Part shown: piece after piece, positions 44,419 to 52,207 of the stretch | Position numbering within the stretch: position 1 is the first letter of the stretch | Layout of the letters: each line of letters starts with the position of its first letter | NCBI GenBank assembly: GCA_947460595.1 | Contig: CANHGS010000009.1 | Coordinates: forward strand, 58,826 to 122,825 | Reading direction: 5' to 3' | DNA: 64,000 bases | From: Bacteroidota bacterium | Lineage (GTDB): Bacteria; Bacteroidota; Bacteroidia; Chitinophagales; Chitinophagaceae | The notes under the pieces: generated by a model | Seen by the model: only the letters and a program-made list of their open reading frames with translations | Told to the model about the DNA's origin: nothing | The model's database searches: none | Translations under genes and position numbers: made by a program

Positions 44419-45774
44419 ATGAATCGTTCAAGAAGAGATTTTATTAGGAAAGCGTCTACTGGCGCAGTGGCATTTTCATTAGGCGGTATATTGCCTGGTT
44501 TCAGCGCCCGTAGTTACCGAAATATAGTGGGTGCCAATGAAAAAATTCTTTCGGCACATATGGGCGTGAATAGCCGTGGTTTAGCAGTGGCCAGAAATTT
44601 TGCAGCACAAAAAAATAGCGAAGTGTTGCATATCTGCGATGTTGACAGCAGGGCAACGGCTAATTGTATTGCCGCAGCAGAAAAACTACAACAAAAAAAA
44701 CCGATTGATACACCCGATTTTAGAAATGCATTAGAAGATAAAAATGTTGATGTACTTGTAGTAACAGCTCCCGATCATTGGCATGCACCTGCAGCGTTAT
44801 TGGCCTGTGCAGCAGGTAAGCATGTGTATCTGGAAAAACCTTGCAGCCATAATCCCAATGAAGGTGAAATGCTTGTGAAAGCTGCCGCCAAATACAAACG
44901 GGTAATGCAAATGGGTAACCAGCGCAGATCATGGCCCAATGTAAGTGCCGCCATTGCTGAATTACATGCCGGAGTAATTGGCCGGCCTTATTTTGCAAAA
45001 ACATGGTATACCAATAATCGCCCCACCATTGGTAAGGGTAAAGAAACAGCAGTACCTGCCTGGTTAAATTATGATCTTTGGCAAGGTCCTGCCCCAAGGA
45101 AGGCTTTTCATGATAACCTGATCCATTATAACTGGCATTGGTTCTGGCATTGGGGAACGGGAGAAGCCTTGAATAATGGTACACATATGGTAGACCTTGC
45201 CCGTTGGGGATTACAGGTTGAATATCCTACCAGCGTAAGCTCTTCGGGCGGCCGTTTTCGTTTTCAGGACGATTGGGAAACACCCGACACCCAGGTAATC
45301 AATCTCAACTTTGGTAGCAAAGGCATGATTAGTTGGGAAGGCCGCAGTTGTAACAGTAAACACGTAGAAGGTAACAGTGTTGGAGTGATATTTTATGGTG
45401 ATAATGGGTCAATGACCATTGAAAGCGGAAACTCGTACAAGATTCACGACCTTAAAAACAAGCTCATCAAAGAAGTAAAAAATACGGAACGTGTAGATGC
45501 CACAAATTTGTCAGATCCTGCTCAAGAACTGGACGCATACCATCTTCAGAATTTTTTTGATGCCATTAAAAAAGGTACAGCACTGAATTCAGATATCGTG
45601 GGTGGGCACCAGAGTACCTTACTGGTTCAGCTGGGTAATATTGCATATAGAACAGGCCGTACTTTACAAACCAATCCTACTAATGGACATATTCTGAATG
45701 ATCAGGAAGCGATGACCTACTGGAGCAGAACTTATGAACCGGGATGGGAACCTATGACTCATTTGCTTGATTAA
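44419..45774 (+). CDS. Secreted Gfo/Idh/MocA-family oxidoreductase
   Basis: 451 residues with a clear Tat motif (SRRDFIRKASTGAVAFSLGG). The N-terminal domain holds MGVNSRGLAVARNFA (an atypical GxGxxG) and DVDSRATANC. VLVVTAPDHWHAPAALLACAAGKHVYLEKPCSHNPNEGEMLV carries the family's EKP motif. The C-terminal bacterial-type oxidoreductase domain includes HYNWHWFWHWGTGEALNNGTHMVDLARWGL. It lacks an obvious GH109 signature. With the previous gene it gives two exported paralogues at the head of the nag genes, a role not defined by sequence. Confidence 0.92.
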   Translation: MNRSRRDFIRKASTGAVAFSLGGILPGFSARSYRNIVGANEKILSAHMGVNSRGLAVARNFAAQKNSEVLHICDVDSRATANCIAAAEKLQQKKPIDTPDFRNALEDKNVDVLVVTAPDHWHAPAALLACAAGKHVYLEKPCSHNPNEGEMLVKAAAKYKRVMQMGNQRRSWPNVSAAIAELHAGVIGRPYFAKTWYTNNRPTIGKGKETAVPAWLNYDLWQGPAPRKAFHDNLIHYNWHWFWHWGTGEALNNGTHMVDLARWGLQVEYPTSVSSSGGRFRFQDDWETPDTQVINLNFGSKGMISWEGRSCNSKHVEGNSVGVIFYGDNGSMTIESGNSYKIHDLKNKLIKEVKNTERVDATNLSDPAQELDAYHLQNFFDAIKKGTALNSDIVGGHQSTLLVQLGNIAYRTGRTLQTNPTNGHILNDQEAMTYWSRTYEPGWEPMTHLLD

Positions 45775-45784
45775 AAATATCATT

Positions 45785-46909
45785 ATGACAATGACCGATA
45801 CCAAAGAAAAATTCATCAGTCAACGCCTCTATTCATTAGATGCCTTAAGAGGCTTTGATATGTTTTGGATCCTGGGTGCAGATGAATTTTTTCACCAAAT
45901 AGGAAAAGCAACAGGTAGTTCTTTTTGGGAGTCGGTATCAACGCAATTCACACATCCTTCCTGGAACGGATTTCATTTTTATGACCTAATTTTTCCTTTA
46001 TTTATATTTCTTGCGGGCGTATCCACACCGTATTCTATTGGTAGCTCATTATCGGATGGCAAAAGTAAACAGCAGCTACTGCTGCGCGTAATAAAACGCG
46101 GTCTGATTCTTGTTTTGCTTGGGTTAGTGTACAATAACGGATTGCAATTGCGCCCACTGGCAGATATACGCTTTTCGAGTGTGTTAGGCAGAATTGGGAT
46201 TGCCTATATGATGGCCAATATTATTTATCTCTATGGAAAAGAAAAATGGCAAACCATATGGTTTGCAGGTTTATTGATTGGATATTGGTTGATATTGAAG
46301 TTCACATCCGCACCCGGTTTTCCAATGGGTGATCTAACAATGGAAGGCAATTTTGCTTCATATGTGGATAGAACTATTCTGCCCGGAAAACTTTCGTTGG
46401 GAATACATGATACCGTAGGATTTTTTAATAATATTCCTGCCATCAGTACAGCCCTAGCAGGCATCATCACAGGAATTTATTTGAAGCGAACAGATATCGA
46501 GAAGCAAAAAAAAGCATTGACAATGGCCATTATGGGTATGGGATCATTGGTGATAGCCCAGTTATGGAACCTTGATTTTCCGATTAATAAAAATATGTGG
46601 TCCAGTTCATTTGTGATGCATACAACAGGATTGAGTTTATTACTGATGGCAATGTTCTATTATATCATTGATGTTTTGGGTTTCCAACGTTGGGCTTTCT
46701 TTTTTAAAGTGATTGGAATGAATTCAATCCTCATCTATATTTCCGGAAAATTTATTAACTGGAAATATACCACCAATGGATTTTTTCAATGGTTGATTGA
46801 TTGGGTCGGTGATCCTTATAACCTAATCGTGCTTAGTTTATGCATGATTTTAGTGAAATGGATCTTCCTCTATCTTCTTTATCAGAAAAAAATATTTTTA
46901 AGAGTATGA
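45785..46909 (+). CDS. DUF5009/HGSNAT-like membrane acyltransferase
   Basis: An inner-membrane protein, 374 residues from the ATG at 45785 (the TTG at 45767 overlaps the previous gene). The family signature is near the start: RLYSLDALRGFDMFWILGADEFFHQ, then WNGFHFYDLIFPLFIFLAGVSTPYSIGSSL, followed by about ten helices. The family resembles heparan-alpha-glucosaminide N-acetyltransferase, which acetylates amino sugars across a membrane. In this operon, acetylation of a glucosaminide in the periplasm is an attractive inference. The 3' end overlaps nagB by 4 bp (ATGA). Confidence 0.92.
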   Translation: MTMTDTKEKFISQRLYSLDALRGFDMFWILGADEFFHQIGKATGSSFWESVSTQFTHPSWNGFHFYDLIFPLFIFLAGVSTPYSIGSSLSDGKSKQQLLLRVIKRGLILVLLGLVYNNGLQLRPLADIRFSSVLGRIGIAYMMANIIYLYGKEKWQTIWFAGLLIGYWLILKFTSAPGFPMGDLTMEGNFASYVDRTILPGKLSLGIHDTVGFFNNIPAISTALAGIITGIYLKRTDIEKQKKALTMAIMGMGSLVIAQLWNLDFPINKNMWSSSFVMHTTGLSLLLMAMFYYIIDVLGFQRWAFFFKVIGMNSILIYISGKFINWKYTTNGFFQWLIDWVGDPYNLIVLSLCMILVKWIFLYLLYQKKIFLRV

Positions 46910-47667
46910 ACACAAATGCGGGCTTCAAAATACATTATACAGATGATCCTGTTTCGCTGGGCCGGATGGCTGGTGAACAAGCAGCAGCTGTAATTAAACA
47001 GGCAATTGCAAAACAGGGTACAGCCAGCATTATTCTAGCTACTGGTACCAGTCAGTTTGAAACATTGAATCGATTAATAGCTGAACCTGATATTGATTGG
47101 ACTAAGGTTACGATGTTTCATTTGGATGAATATATTGGCCTGTCCATAACCGCCAAAGCAAGCTTCCGAAAATATTTAAAAGAACGGGTGCTTGATAAAG
47201 TTCCTGCTTTACAAAAGGTGCATTTGATAAATGGGGAGAATGATCCTGTGGAAGAATGCAAGATGCTGAGTGCTGCACTAGCCAAACATCTGATTGATGT
47301 TGCCTTGGTGGGTATAGGAGAGAATGGGCACCTTGCCTTCAACGACCCACCTGCAGATTTTGAAACGCTAGATGCTTATATCATTGTACAATTGGATGAG
47401 GCCTGTAGAAAGCAGCAATTTAATGAAGGCTGGTTTACTTCTATGGAGCAAGTGCCCAAACAGGCTATTAGTATGTCTATACAACAGATCATGAAAGCTA
47501 AAGCAATTATTTGTTCCGTACCCGATGGCAGAAAAGCAGAAGCCGTGCGAAACTGTTTGGAAGAACCAATCAGCAATTTATATCCGGCAAGTATACTTAG
47601 AAAACATGCGGATTGTTCTCTTTATCTTGACAAAAAAGCAGCCTCACTTTTAGGAAACAGTAAGTAA
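46906..47667 (+). CDS. nagB: Glucosamine-6-phosphate deaminase
   Basis: Converts glucosamine-6-phosphate to fructose-6-phosphate and ammonia; cytoplasmic; 253 residues from the ATG at 46906, which overlaps the preceding stop by 4 bp. An upstream in-frame extension to 46840 runs inside the acyltransferase gene and is not used. Signatures are LATGTSQFETLNRL (sugar-phosphate loop), KVTMFHLDEYIGL with the catalytic acid region, GIGENGHLAFNDPPADF, and a C-terminal ICSVPDGRKAEAVRNCLE block. Next to nagA it completes N-acetylglucosamine catabolism. Confidence 0.95.
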   Translation: MNTNAGFKIHYTDDPVSLGRMAGEQAAAVIKQAIAKQGTASIILATGTSQFETLNRLIAEPDIDWTKVTMFHLDEYIGLSITAKASFRKYLKERVLDKVPALQKVHLINGENDPVEECKMLSAALAKHLIDVALVGIGENGHLAFNDPPADFETLDAYIIVQLDEACRKQQFNEGWFTSMEQVPKQAISMSIQQIMKAKAIICSVPDGRKAEAVRNCLEEPISNLYPASILRKHADCSLYLDKKAASLLGNSK

Positions 47668-47676
47668 AAAAAACGC

Positions 47677-49002
47677 ATGAGCGAATCAAAAACAGAGCTT
47701 ATTCAAGTAAGTTCCTTATCAAAAAAACAAACCATGATCTCTATCGGAATCATTGGCATGTTGTTTTTTATTTTTGGATTTGTATCCTGGGTGAATGCCA
47801 TACTCATTCCTTATTTTAAAATTGCCTGTGAGCTAACGCATTTTAAAGCATATCTGGTAACCTTCGCTTTTTACATTTCTTATTTTGTGATGTCCGTGCC
47901 TGCTTCCTATTTATTAAATAGAACAGGGTTTAAAAAAGGGATGATGATGGGTTTCTGGATCATGGCATTGGGTGCTTTTATTTTTGTGCCTGCTGCATTA
48001 ACCAGAACCTATGAGATCTTTCTGATTGGTTTGTTTACCATTGGTGCAGGATTAGCCGTACTTCAAACAGCCGCCAATCCTTATATTACGGTGTTGGGCC
48101 CTAAAGAAAGTGCTGCACAACGAATCAGTATCATGGGTATTTTTAATAAGGGGGCTGGTATTCTTGCACCATTGGTTTTTGCTGCGGTGATATTGAAAGC
48201 TACAGATACAGACCTCTTTGCACAATTATCTAGTATGGGGCTGAGCGAAAAAGCAAAAGCGTTGGATGAACTAGTAAGACGTGTGATCCTTCCTTATGTG
48301 TGTGTAGGAACGGTATTGATTGCGCTTGGATTTTTAGTGCGTTATTCCCCCTTACCCGAGATTGATACGGAACACGAAAGCGAAGAACTGGCTACAGCCA
48401 ATATGGGCAAGAAAAATATTCTTGCATTTCCACATTTGGTATTAGGTGCTATTGGAATATTTCTGCACGTGGGTACACAGGTCATTGCAATTGATACCAT
48501 CATTGGTTATGCAAATTCCATGAAGATTCCTTTAATGGAAGCGAAAATATTTCCCTCCTATACGCTGGCAGCCACCATTTGCGGATATATTCTGGGTATC
48601 ATTACCATACCAAAATACATTAGCCAGATAACGGCGCTCCGTTTTTGTACTTTACTGGGAACCGTATTAACGTTATTAATTGTGTTTAGCAAAGGCGAAG
48701 TAAGTTTTTTAAATCATACCGCTGATATTTCTATCTGGTTTGTAGTATTACTCGGCTTTGCCAATTCATTGGTATGGGCCGGTATCTGGCCACTGGCGTT
48801 GGATGGATTGGGAAAGTTTACCAAACTAGGTGCTTCAATCATGATCATGGGACTTTGCGGTAATGCCATATTACCGTTGTTATACGGCTACTTTGCAGAT
48901 CAGTTTTCTGTGCGAATGGCCTATTGGGTATTGTTACCCTGTTATTTGTATCTTGTATTTTACGCTATTTATGGATACCGCATCAGAAGATGGAAAGCTT
49001 GA
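47677..49002 (+). CDS. Sugar:proton symporter of the MFS (FucP/NagP-like)
   Basis: Inner-membrane transporter, 441 residues with 12 helices. FFIFGFVSWVNAILIPYFKIACELTHFKAYLVTFAFYISYFVMSVP in helices 1-2 and ANPYITVLGPKESAAQRISIMGIFNKGAGILAPL in helix 5 are hallmarks of the FucP family (fucose, glucose/galactose, N-acetylglucosamine NagP carriers). It lies between nagB and nagA with gaps of 9 and 6 bp, so N-acetylglucosamine or a related amino sugar is the likely cargo. Confidence 0.93.
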   Translation: MSESKTELIQVSSLSKKQTMISIGIIGMLFFIFGFVSWVNAILIPYFKIACELTHFKAYLVTFAFYISYFVMSVPASYLLNRTGFKKGMMMGFWIMALGAFIFVPAALTRTYEIFLIGLFTIGAGLAVLQTAANPYITVLGPKESAAQRISIMGIFNKGAGILAPLVFAAVILKATDTDLFAQLSSMGLSEKAKALDELVRRVILPYVCVGTVLIALGFLVRYSPLPEIDTEHESEELATANMGKKNILAFPHLVLGAIGIFLHVGTQVIAIDTIIGYANSMKIPLMEAKIFPSYTLAATICGYILGIITIPKYISQITALRFCTLLGTVLTLLIVFSKGEVSFLNHTADISIWFVVLLGFANSLVWAGIWPLALDGLGKFTKLGASIMIMGLCGNAILPLLYGYFADQFSVRMAYWVLLPCYLYLVFYAIYGYRIRRWKA

Positions 49003-49008
49003 TCAGTT

Positions 49009-50211
49009 ATGACAACACGTTACAAAATATTCAATGGTCAAATCATTCTGCCTGCAAGTATTATTTTGAATGGGTCGGTATTGATTGAAGCAGGAAAAAT
49101 CATTGCAGTAGGGGAAGGTAACCTTGAGTTTCAAGATGCGGTTTTGATTGATGCAAAAGGACAGTATATTTCACCTGGGTTTATAGATATTCATATTCAT
49201 GGTGGCGGTGGTTATGATTTTATGGATGGAACCACAGAAGCGTTTCTGAAAATTGCTGAGCTACATGCACAACATGGCACTACTGCTATGTTACCCACAA
49301 CACTTAGTTGTGAGAAAGAAGATTTATTGCTAACGCTGGATGCCTATGAACAAGCGAATCAAATAAATACAAAAGGCGCCGCATTTATTGGAATGCATAT
49401 TGAGGGCCCCTATTTTGCTATCAGTCAGCGCGGGGCACAGGATCCAAAATATATAAGAAACCCTGATCCTATTGAGTATAATGAGATCCTTGAAAAATAT
49501 ACTTTTATCAAAAGGTGGAGTGCCGCCCCTGAACTACCCGGTGCAATCGCTTTTGGAAAAAAGGTTCGTTCAAAAAATATTCTGTTGGCTATTGCTCATT
49601 CTGATGCTATTTATGAAGAAGCGTTAGAAGGCTTTGCCAATGGATATAGTTTGGCTACGCATTTTTATTCAGCTATGTCAGGGGTAACAAGAAGGAATGC
49701 TTTTCGCTATGCAGGCATCATAGAAGCGGCGTATCTGATAGATGAAATGGATGTTGAAATCATTGCTGATGGTGTGCACCTTCCTGCTCCATTATTGCAA
49801 TTGGTTCACAAGATCAAAGGACCGGGAAGAACAGCTCTGATTACCGATGCTATGCGTGCGGCAGGTATGCCAGAAGAAGAAAGCGTTCTGGGTAGTTTGA
49901 AAAATGGAATCAAGGTTATTGTGGAAGATGGTGTAGCCAAATTACCCGATAAAACTTCTTTTGCCGGAAGTGTAGCAACGGCAGACCGTTTGGTTAGAAC
50001 CATGATAAATATTGCAGGCATTTCTCTGTTGGATACCATACAGATGATTTCAGAAACGCCGGCAAGAATTATGGGTATACAAAACCAGAAAGGTTCTTTG
50101 CAAATAGGGAGGGACGCAGATATTTTGATCTTCGATAAAAATATTCAGATTGGTATGACGATGGTTAACGGGGATATAGTGTATCAAGCTATTGGGGCTG
50201 ATTTTAATTAA
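49009..50211 (+). CDS. nagA: N-acetylglucosamine-6-phosphate deacetylase
   Basis: Metal-dependent amidohydrolase that yields glucosamine-6-phosphate and acetate; 400 residues, cytoplasmic. The HxH metal pair is H62/H64 in PGFIDIHIHGGGGYDFMD. Further markers are GMHIEGPYF (metal-binding Glu), AIAHSDA, ATHFYSAMSGVTRR, DGVHLPAPLL and LITDAMRAAGMPE (catalytic Asp), followed by the barrel-closing GSVATADRLVRTM and ETPARIMGI. It is the last gene of the operon; the product feeds NagB two genes upstream. Confidence 0.96.
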   Translation: MTTRYKIFNGQIILPASIILNGSVLIEAGKIIAVGEGNLEFQDAVLIDAKGQYISPGFIDIHIHGGGGYDFMDGTTEAFLKIAELHAQHGTTAMLPTTLSCEKEDLLLTLDAYEQANQINTKGAAFIGMHIEGPYFAISQRGAQDPKYIRNPDPIEYNEILEKYTFIKRWSAAPELPGAIAFGKKVRSKNILLAIAHSDAIYEEALEGFANGYSLATHFYSAMSGVTRRNAFRYAGIIEAAYLIDEMDVEIIADGVHLPAPLLQLVHKIKGPGRTALITDAMRAAGMPEEESVLGSLKNGIKVIVEDGVAKLPDKTSFAGSVATADRLVRTMINIAGISLLDTIQMISETPARIMGIQNQKGSLQIGRDADILIFDKNIQIGMTMVNGDIVYQAIGADFN

Positions 50212-50301
50212 TCTGTAGGTTAGGCACAATTAAAGTGACTAATGATTTATAAATCAGACAAGAATGTTTTTTTAAATTCCCCTTCGGAAAATTATAATTT
50301 A

Positions 50302-50323
50302 TATGTAAAGTTAACTTTACATA
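50302..50323. promoter_or_regulatory. Perfect 22-bp palindrome, probable operator
   Basis: The core ATGTAAAGTTAACTTTACAT (50303-50322) plus one matching base on each side. It is 31 bp before the ATG of a membrane-protein gene that is co-transcribed with a small XRE regulator. The position fits an autoregulatory operator overlapping the promoter. Confidence 0.75.
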
Positions 50324-50353
50324 AAGAATATCTACTTACATTTATAAAAAAAA

Positions 50354-50815
50354 ATGAAAACTGCGATACTACTTCCATACTATTTTAAAAAAATTGGAAT
50401 GATATTAATCCCCTTTGGGTTAATTATTTGGTGTCTAACGCAATTGGGTTATTTTAATAACATTCTTAAAAATCAAATAGGTAATACTACTAACCTCTAT
50501 TCAGCAGTACTCATTATTTCTTTTTTTAGTTTCTTGATCGGGCTTTATTTTTTAGTCTTTGTTAAAGAAAAACAGGAAGATGAATTTATTGCCCATATTC
50601 GACTACTATCTTTTCAAAGAGCTACATTCTTGCAATTTGTATATTTCCTTTTTGCCTTTATCTATATGTTAATATTTAAGAAAGAGCCATCTGGAGATGC
50701 AGGATTAGAAATGTTCCTAATCCTATCAATACTTTCCTTTTGGTTATTTTATGTTCTTTATTTTAATATCTCATTGTTTTTAATAAAAAAGAAAGCAAAT
50801 GAAGAACAGCGTTAA
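50354..50815 (+). CDS. Four-helix membrane protein paired with an XRE regulator
   Basis: A 153-residue membrane protein with four predicted helices (FGLIIWCLTQLG, YSAVLIISFFSFLIGLYFLVF, FLQFVYFLFAFIYMLI, MFLILSILSFWLFYVLYFNISLF) and a short charged loop after helix 2 (VKEKQEDEFIAHIRLLSFQRA). I do not recognise a named family. The next gene, an XRE regulator, starts inside its last 17 bp. This arrangement of a small membrane protein plus YgzD/YozG-like regulator is common and probably autoregulated. Confidence 0.75.
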   Translation: MKTAILLPYYFKKIGMILIPFGLIIWCLTQLGYFNNILKNQIGNTTNLYSAVLIISFFSFLIGLYFLVFVKEKQEDEFIAHIRLLSFQRATFLQFVYFLFAFIYMLIFKKEPSGDAGLEMFLILSILSFWLFYVLYFNISLFLIKKKANEEQR

Positions 50816-50999
50816 AGAGAAAAGGCTAAAAATTAATATGACCCAGCAAGAACTGGCTGATGAAATTGCTGTGTCGCGTCAAACAATTTTTGCCATCGAA
50901 ACAGGGAAATATATACCCTCAGCTATTCTTGTGTTGAAAATTGCCAAAACCTTTAAGAAAAAAGTTGAAGATATTTTTAATTTGGAAAAGGGCGACTAA
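50799..50999 (+). CDS. Small XRE-family transcriptional regulator (YgzD/YozG-like)
   Basis: 66 residues, essentially one helix-turn-helix: NSVKEKRLKINMTQQELADEIAVSRQTIFAIETGKYIPSAILVLKIAKTFKKKVEDIFNLE. It has the SRQTI recognition helix and (V/I)EDIF ending of the short, single-domain Cro/CI-like regulators of this type. The start overlaps the 3' end of the membrane-protein gene by 17 bp, so translation is coupled. The 22-bp palindrome upstream of the pair is its likely binding site. Confidence 0.93.
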   Translation: MKNSVKEKRLKINMTQQELADEIAVSRQTIFAIETGKYIPSAILVLKIAKTFKKKVEDIFNLEKGD

Positions 51000-51329
51000 T
51001 TAAATGATCTGTCTTAAGAAATGATCAAGATCAGGTATTTTGTTTTCAATAATATCCCACACAATATCATAGTCAATGCCTAAATAATCATGTATTAATT
51101 TATCTCTTGTTCCAGCGATTTTTTTCCATTCAATATAATGATGGATTGATTTGAACTCATCATCAAGTTTCTTTGATGCTTCGCCAATTATTTCAATACT
51201 TCTTACTGCCGCACGGCAAAGTACTTCATCATTAATGACTTCAACCTTTGATTTATTTCCAATATGATTTAATATGAAATTTGTTTCAACCAATATATGT
51301 TGAACCAGTTCAAGATTCGAGGCTAACAA
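51000..51329 (-). CDS. hepT: HepT-like HEPN toxin (DUF86)
   Basis: Predicted ribonuclease-type toxin of a HEPN/MNT module, 109 residues, all-helical. The HEPN active-site motif RX4HXY is R75-DKLI-H80-D-Y82 (AGTRDKLIHDYLGID). The preceding AVRSIEIIGEASKKL helix is typical of DUF86. The start is TTG at 51329, overlapping the 3' end of the MntA gene by 20 bp. MntA enzymes neutralise HepT by adding AMP to the motif tyrosine in characterised systems. Confidence 0.93.
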   Translation of the reverse strand: MLASNLELVQHILVETNFILNHIGNKSKVEVINDEVLCRAAVRSIEIIGEASKKLDDEFKSIHHYIEWKKIAGTRDKLIHDYLGIDYDIVWDIIENKIPDLDHFLRQII

Positions 51330-51630
51330 TTTGTAGCTCTTTTAGTATGTGTGGACCAATATATTTACTTAATGACTGTGGAGTTAATATTTCTACTTTT
51401 CTTCCGAGTAAATCTTCTAAGAAAAATGATAAATCCATAAAGTTGTCGAAGCTCTTTTTTTCAGGGGTAAAATTTACTAAAAGATCAACATCGCTAGCAT
51501 CATTAAATGAACCTCTTGAAAACGAACCAAAAATTCCGAGACTGTTAACGCCATACGATTTTATAATCTCACGATTATTTGCAAGTGCAACCAATAGGTC
51601 TTGTTTCGAATTTAGTTTTAAATGGTTCAT
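51310..51630 (-). CDS. mntA: MntA-like minimal nucleotidyltransferase antitoxin
   Basis: 106 residues. The nucleotidyltransferase motif is G35-S36-F-SRG with D47-V-D49 ten residues later (IFGSFSRGSFNDASDVDLLVNF). This is the GSx10DxD pattern of MNT antitoxins. The helical C-terminal part (FDNFMDLSFFLEDLLGRKVEILTP) is also typical. It is upstream of and overlapping hepT in one leftward transcript that starts 66 bp from tRNA-Asn. Confidence 0.93.
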   Translation of the reverse strand: MNHLKLNSKQDLLVALANNREIIKSYGVNSLGIFGSFSRGSFNDASDVDLLVNFTPEKKSFDNFMDLSFFLEDLLGRKVEILTPQSLSKYIGPHILKELQIVSLES

Positions 51631-51696
51631 TGTATGCTCAATTTAAGTTATAAAAGCCATAAATGAAAAAAGCAGCCATTTCTGACTGCTTCTCTG

Positions 51697-51770
51697 CTCC
51701 CCAATCAGGACTTGAACCTGAGACCCTCTGATTAACAGTCAGATGCTCTAACCAACTGAGCTATTGAGGA
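51697..51770 (-). tRNA. tRNA-Asn (GTT)
   Basis: A full cloverleaf of 74 bases on the minus strand: acceptor TCCTCAA/TTGGGGA with one G-T pair, D-arm GCTC...GAGC, anticodon stem TCTGA/TCAGA with loop CTGTTAA (anticodon GTT), and T-arm TCAGG TTCAAGT CCTGA. The CCA end is not encoded. Confidence 0.96.
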
Positions 51771-51850
51771 GTGTTCCCTTCACGATTTCTCGTTAATGGG
51801 CAGCAAAAATAGGGAAAAATGGTTAGCAACAAAATTTCCACTCAAAAAAA

Positions 51851-52204
51851 TTACCAATTAAAGAGGCTGGATTCAGGAATACCTATAAATAATCCTTCTT
51901 CACGCTGTTCCACGGGGTAGGTTTTTAAATAATAACCCTCGCCACTGGTGTTGCGGCCGTTTCGGGTGTCAAACTTGAACCGGTGCAAGGGGCAGACTAT
52001 CTTTCCTGTGGCGTCTAAGAAGCCTTCTGACATAATCCCGCCGGAATGGGGGCACTTGTGGGCACAAGCGCTTACCTGTCCCTCAAATAGGCTTAAAGTA
52101 ATGGTCTTGCCGGCCACTTCTACCTGGGCTAACTGGTTGGGTTTCCAGGCAATACCAGTTGCCGTTAAGGCCAATAAATGCCATTGATAGCTTTTCTCAG
52201 CCAT
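51851..52204 (-). CDS. Rieske [2Fe-2S] domain protein
   Basis: A small soluble ferredoxin-like protein of 117 residues. Cluster ligands are C51-P-H53 (KCPHSGGIMSEG) and C71-P-L-H74 (IVCPLHRFKFD), spaced as in Rieske ferredoxins of the NirD/BphF type. No catalytic partner domain is present. It starts 3 bp after hflX on the same strand and was possibly acquired into its transcript. Electron-transfer partner unknown. Confidence 0.92.
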   Translation of the reverse strand: MAEKSYQWHLLALTATGIAWKPNQLAQVEVAGKTITLSLFEGQVSACAHKCPHSGGIMSEGFLDATGKIVCPLHRFKFDTRNGRNTSGEGYYLKTYPVEQREEGLFIGIPESSLFNW

Positions 52205-52207
52205 GCA

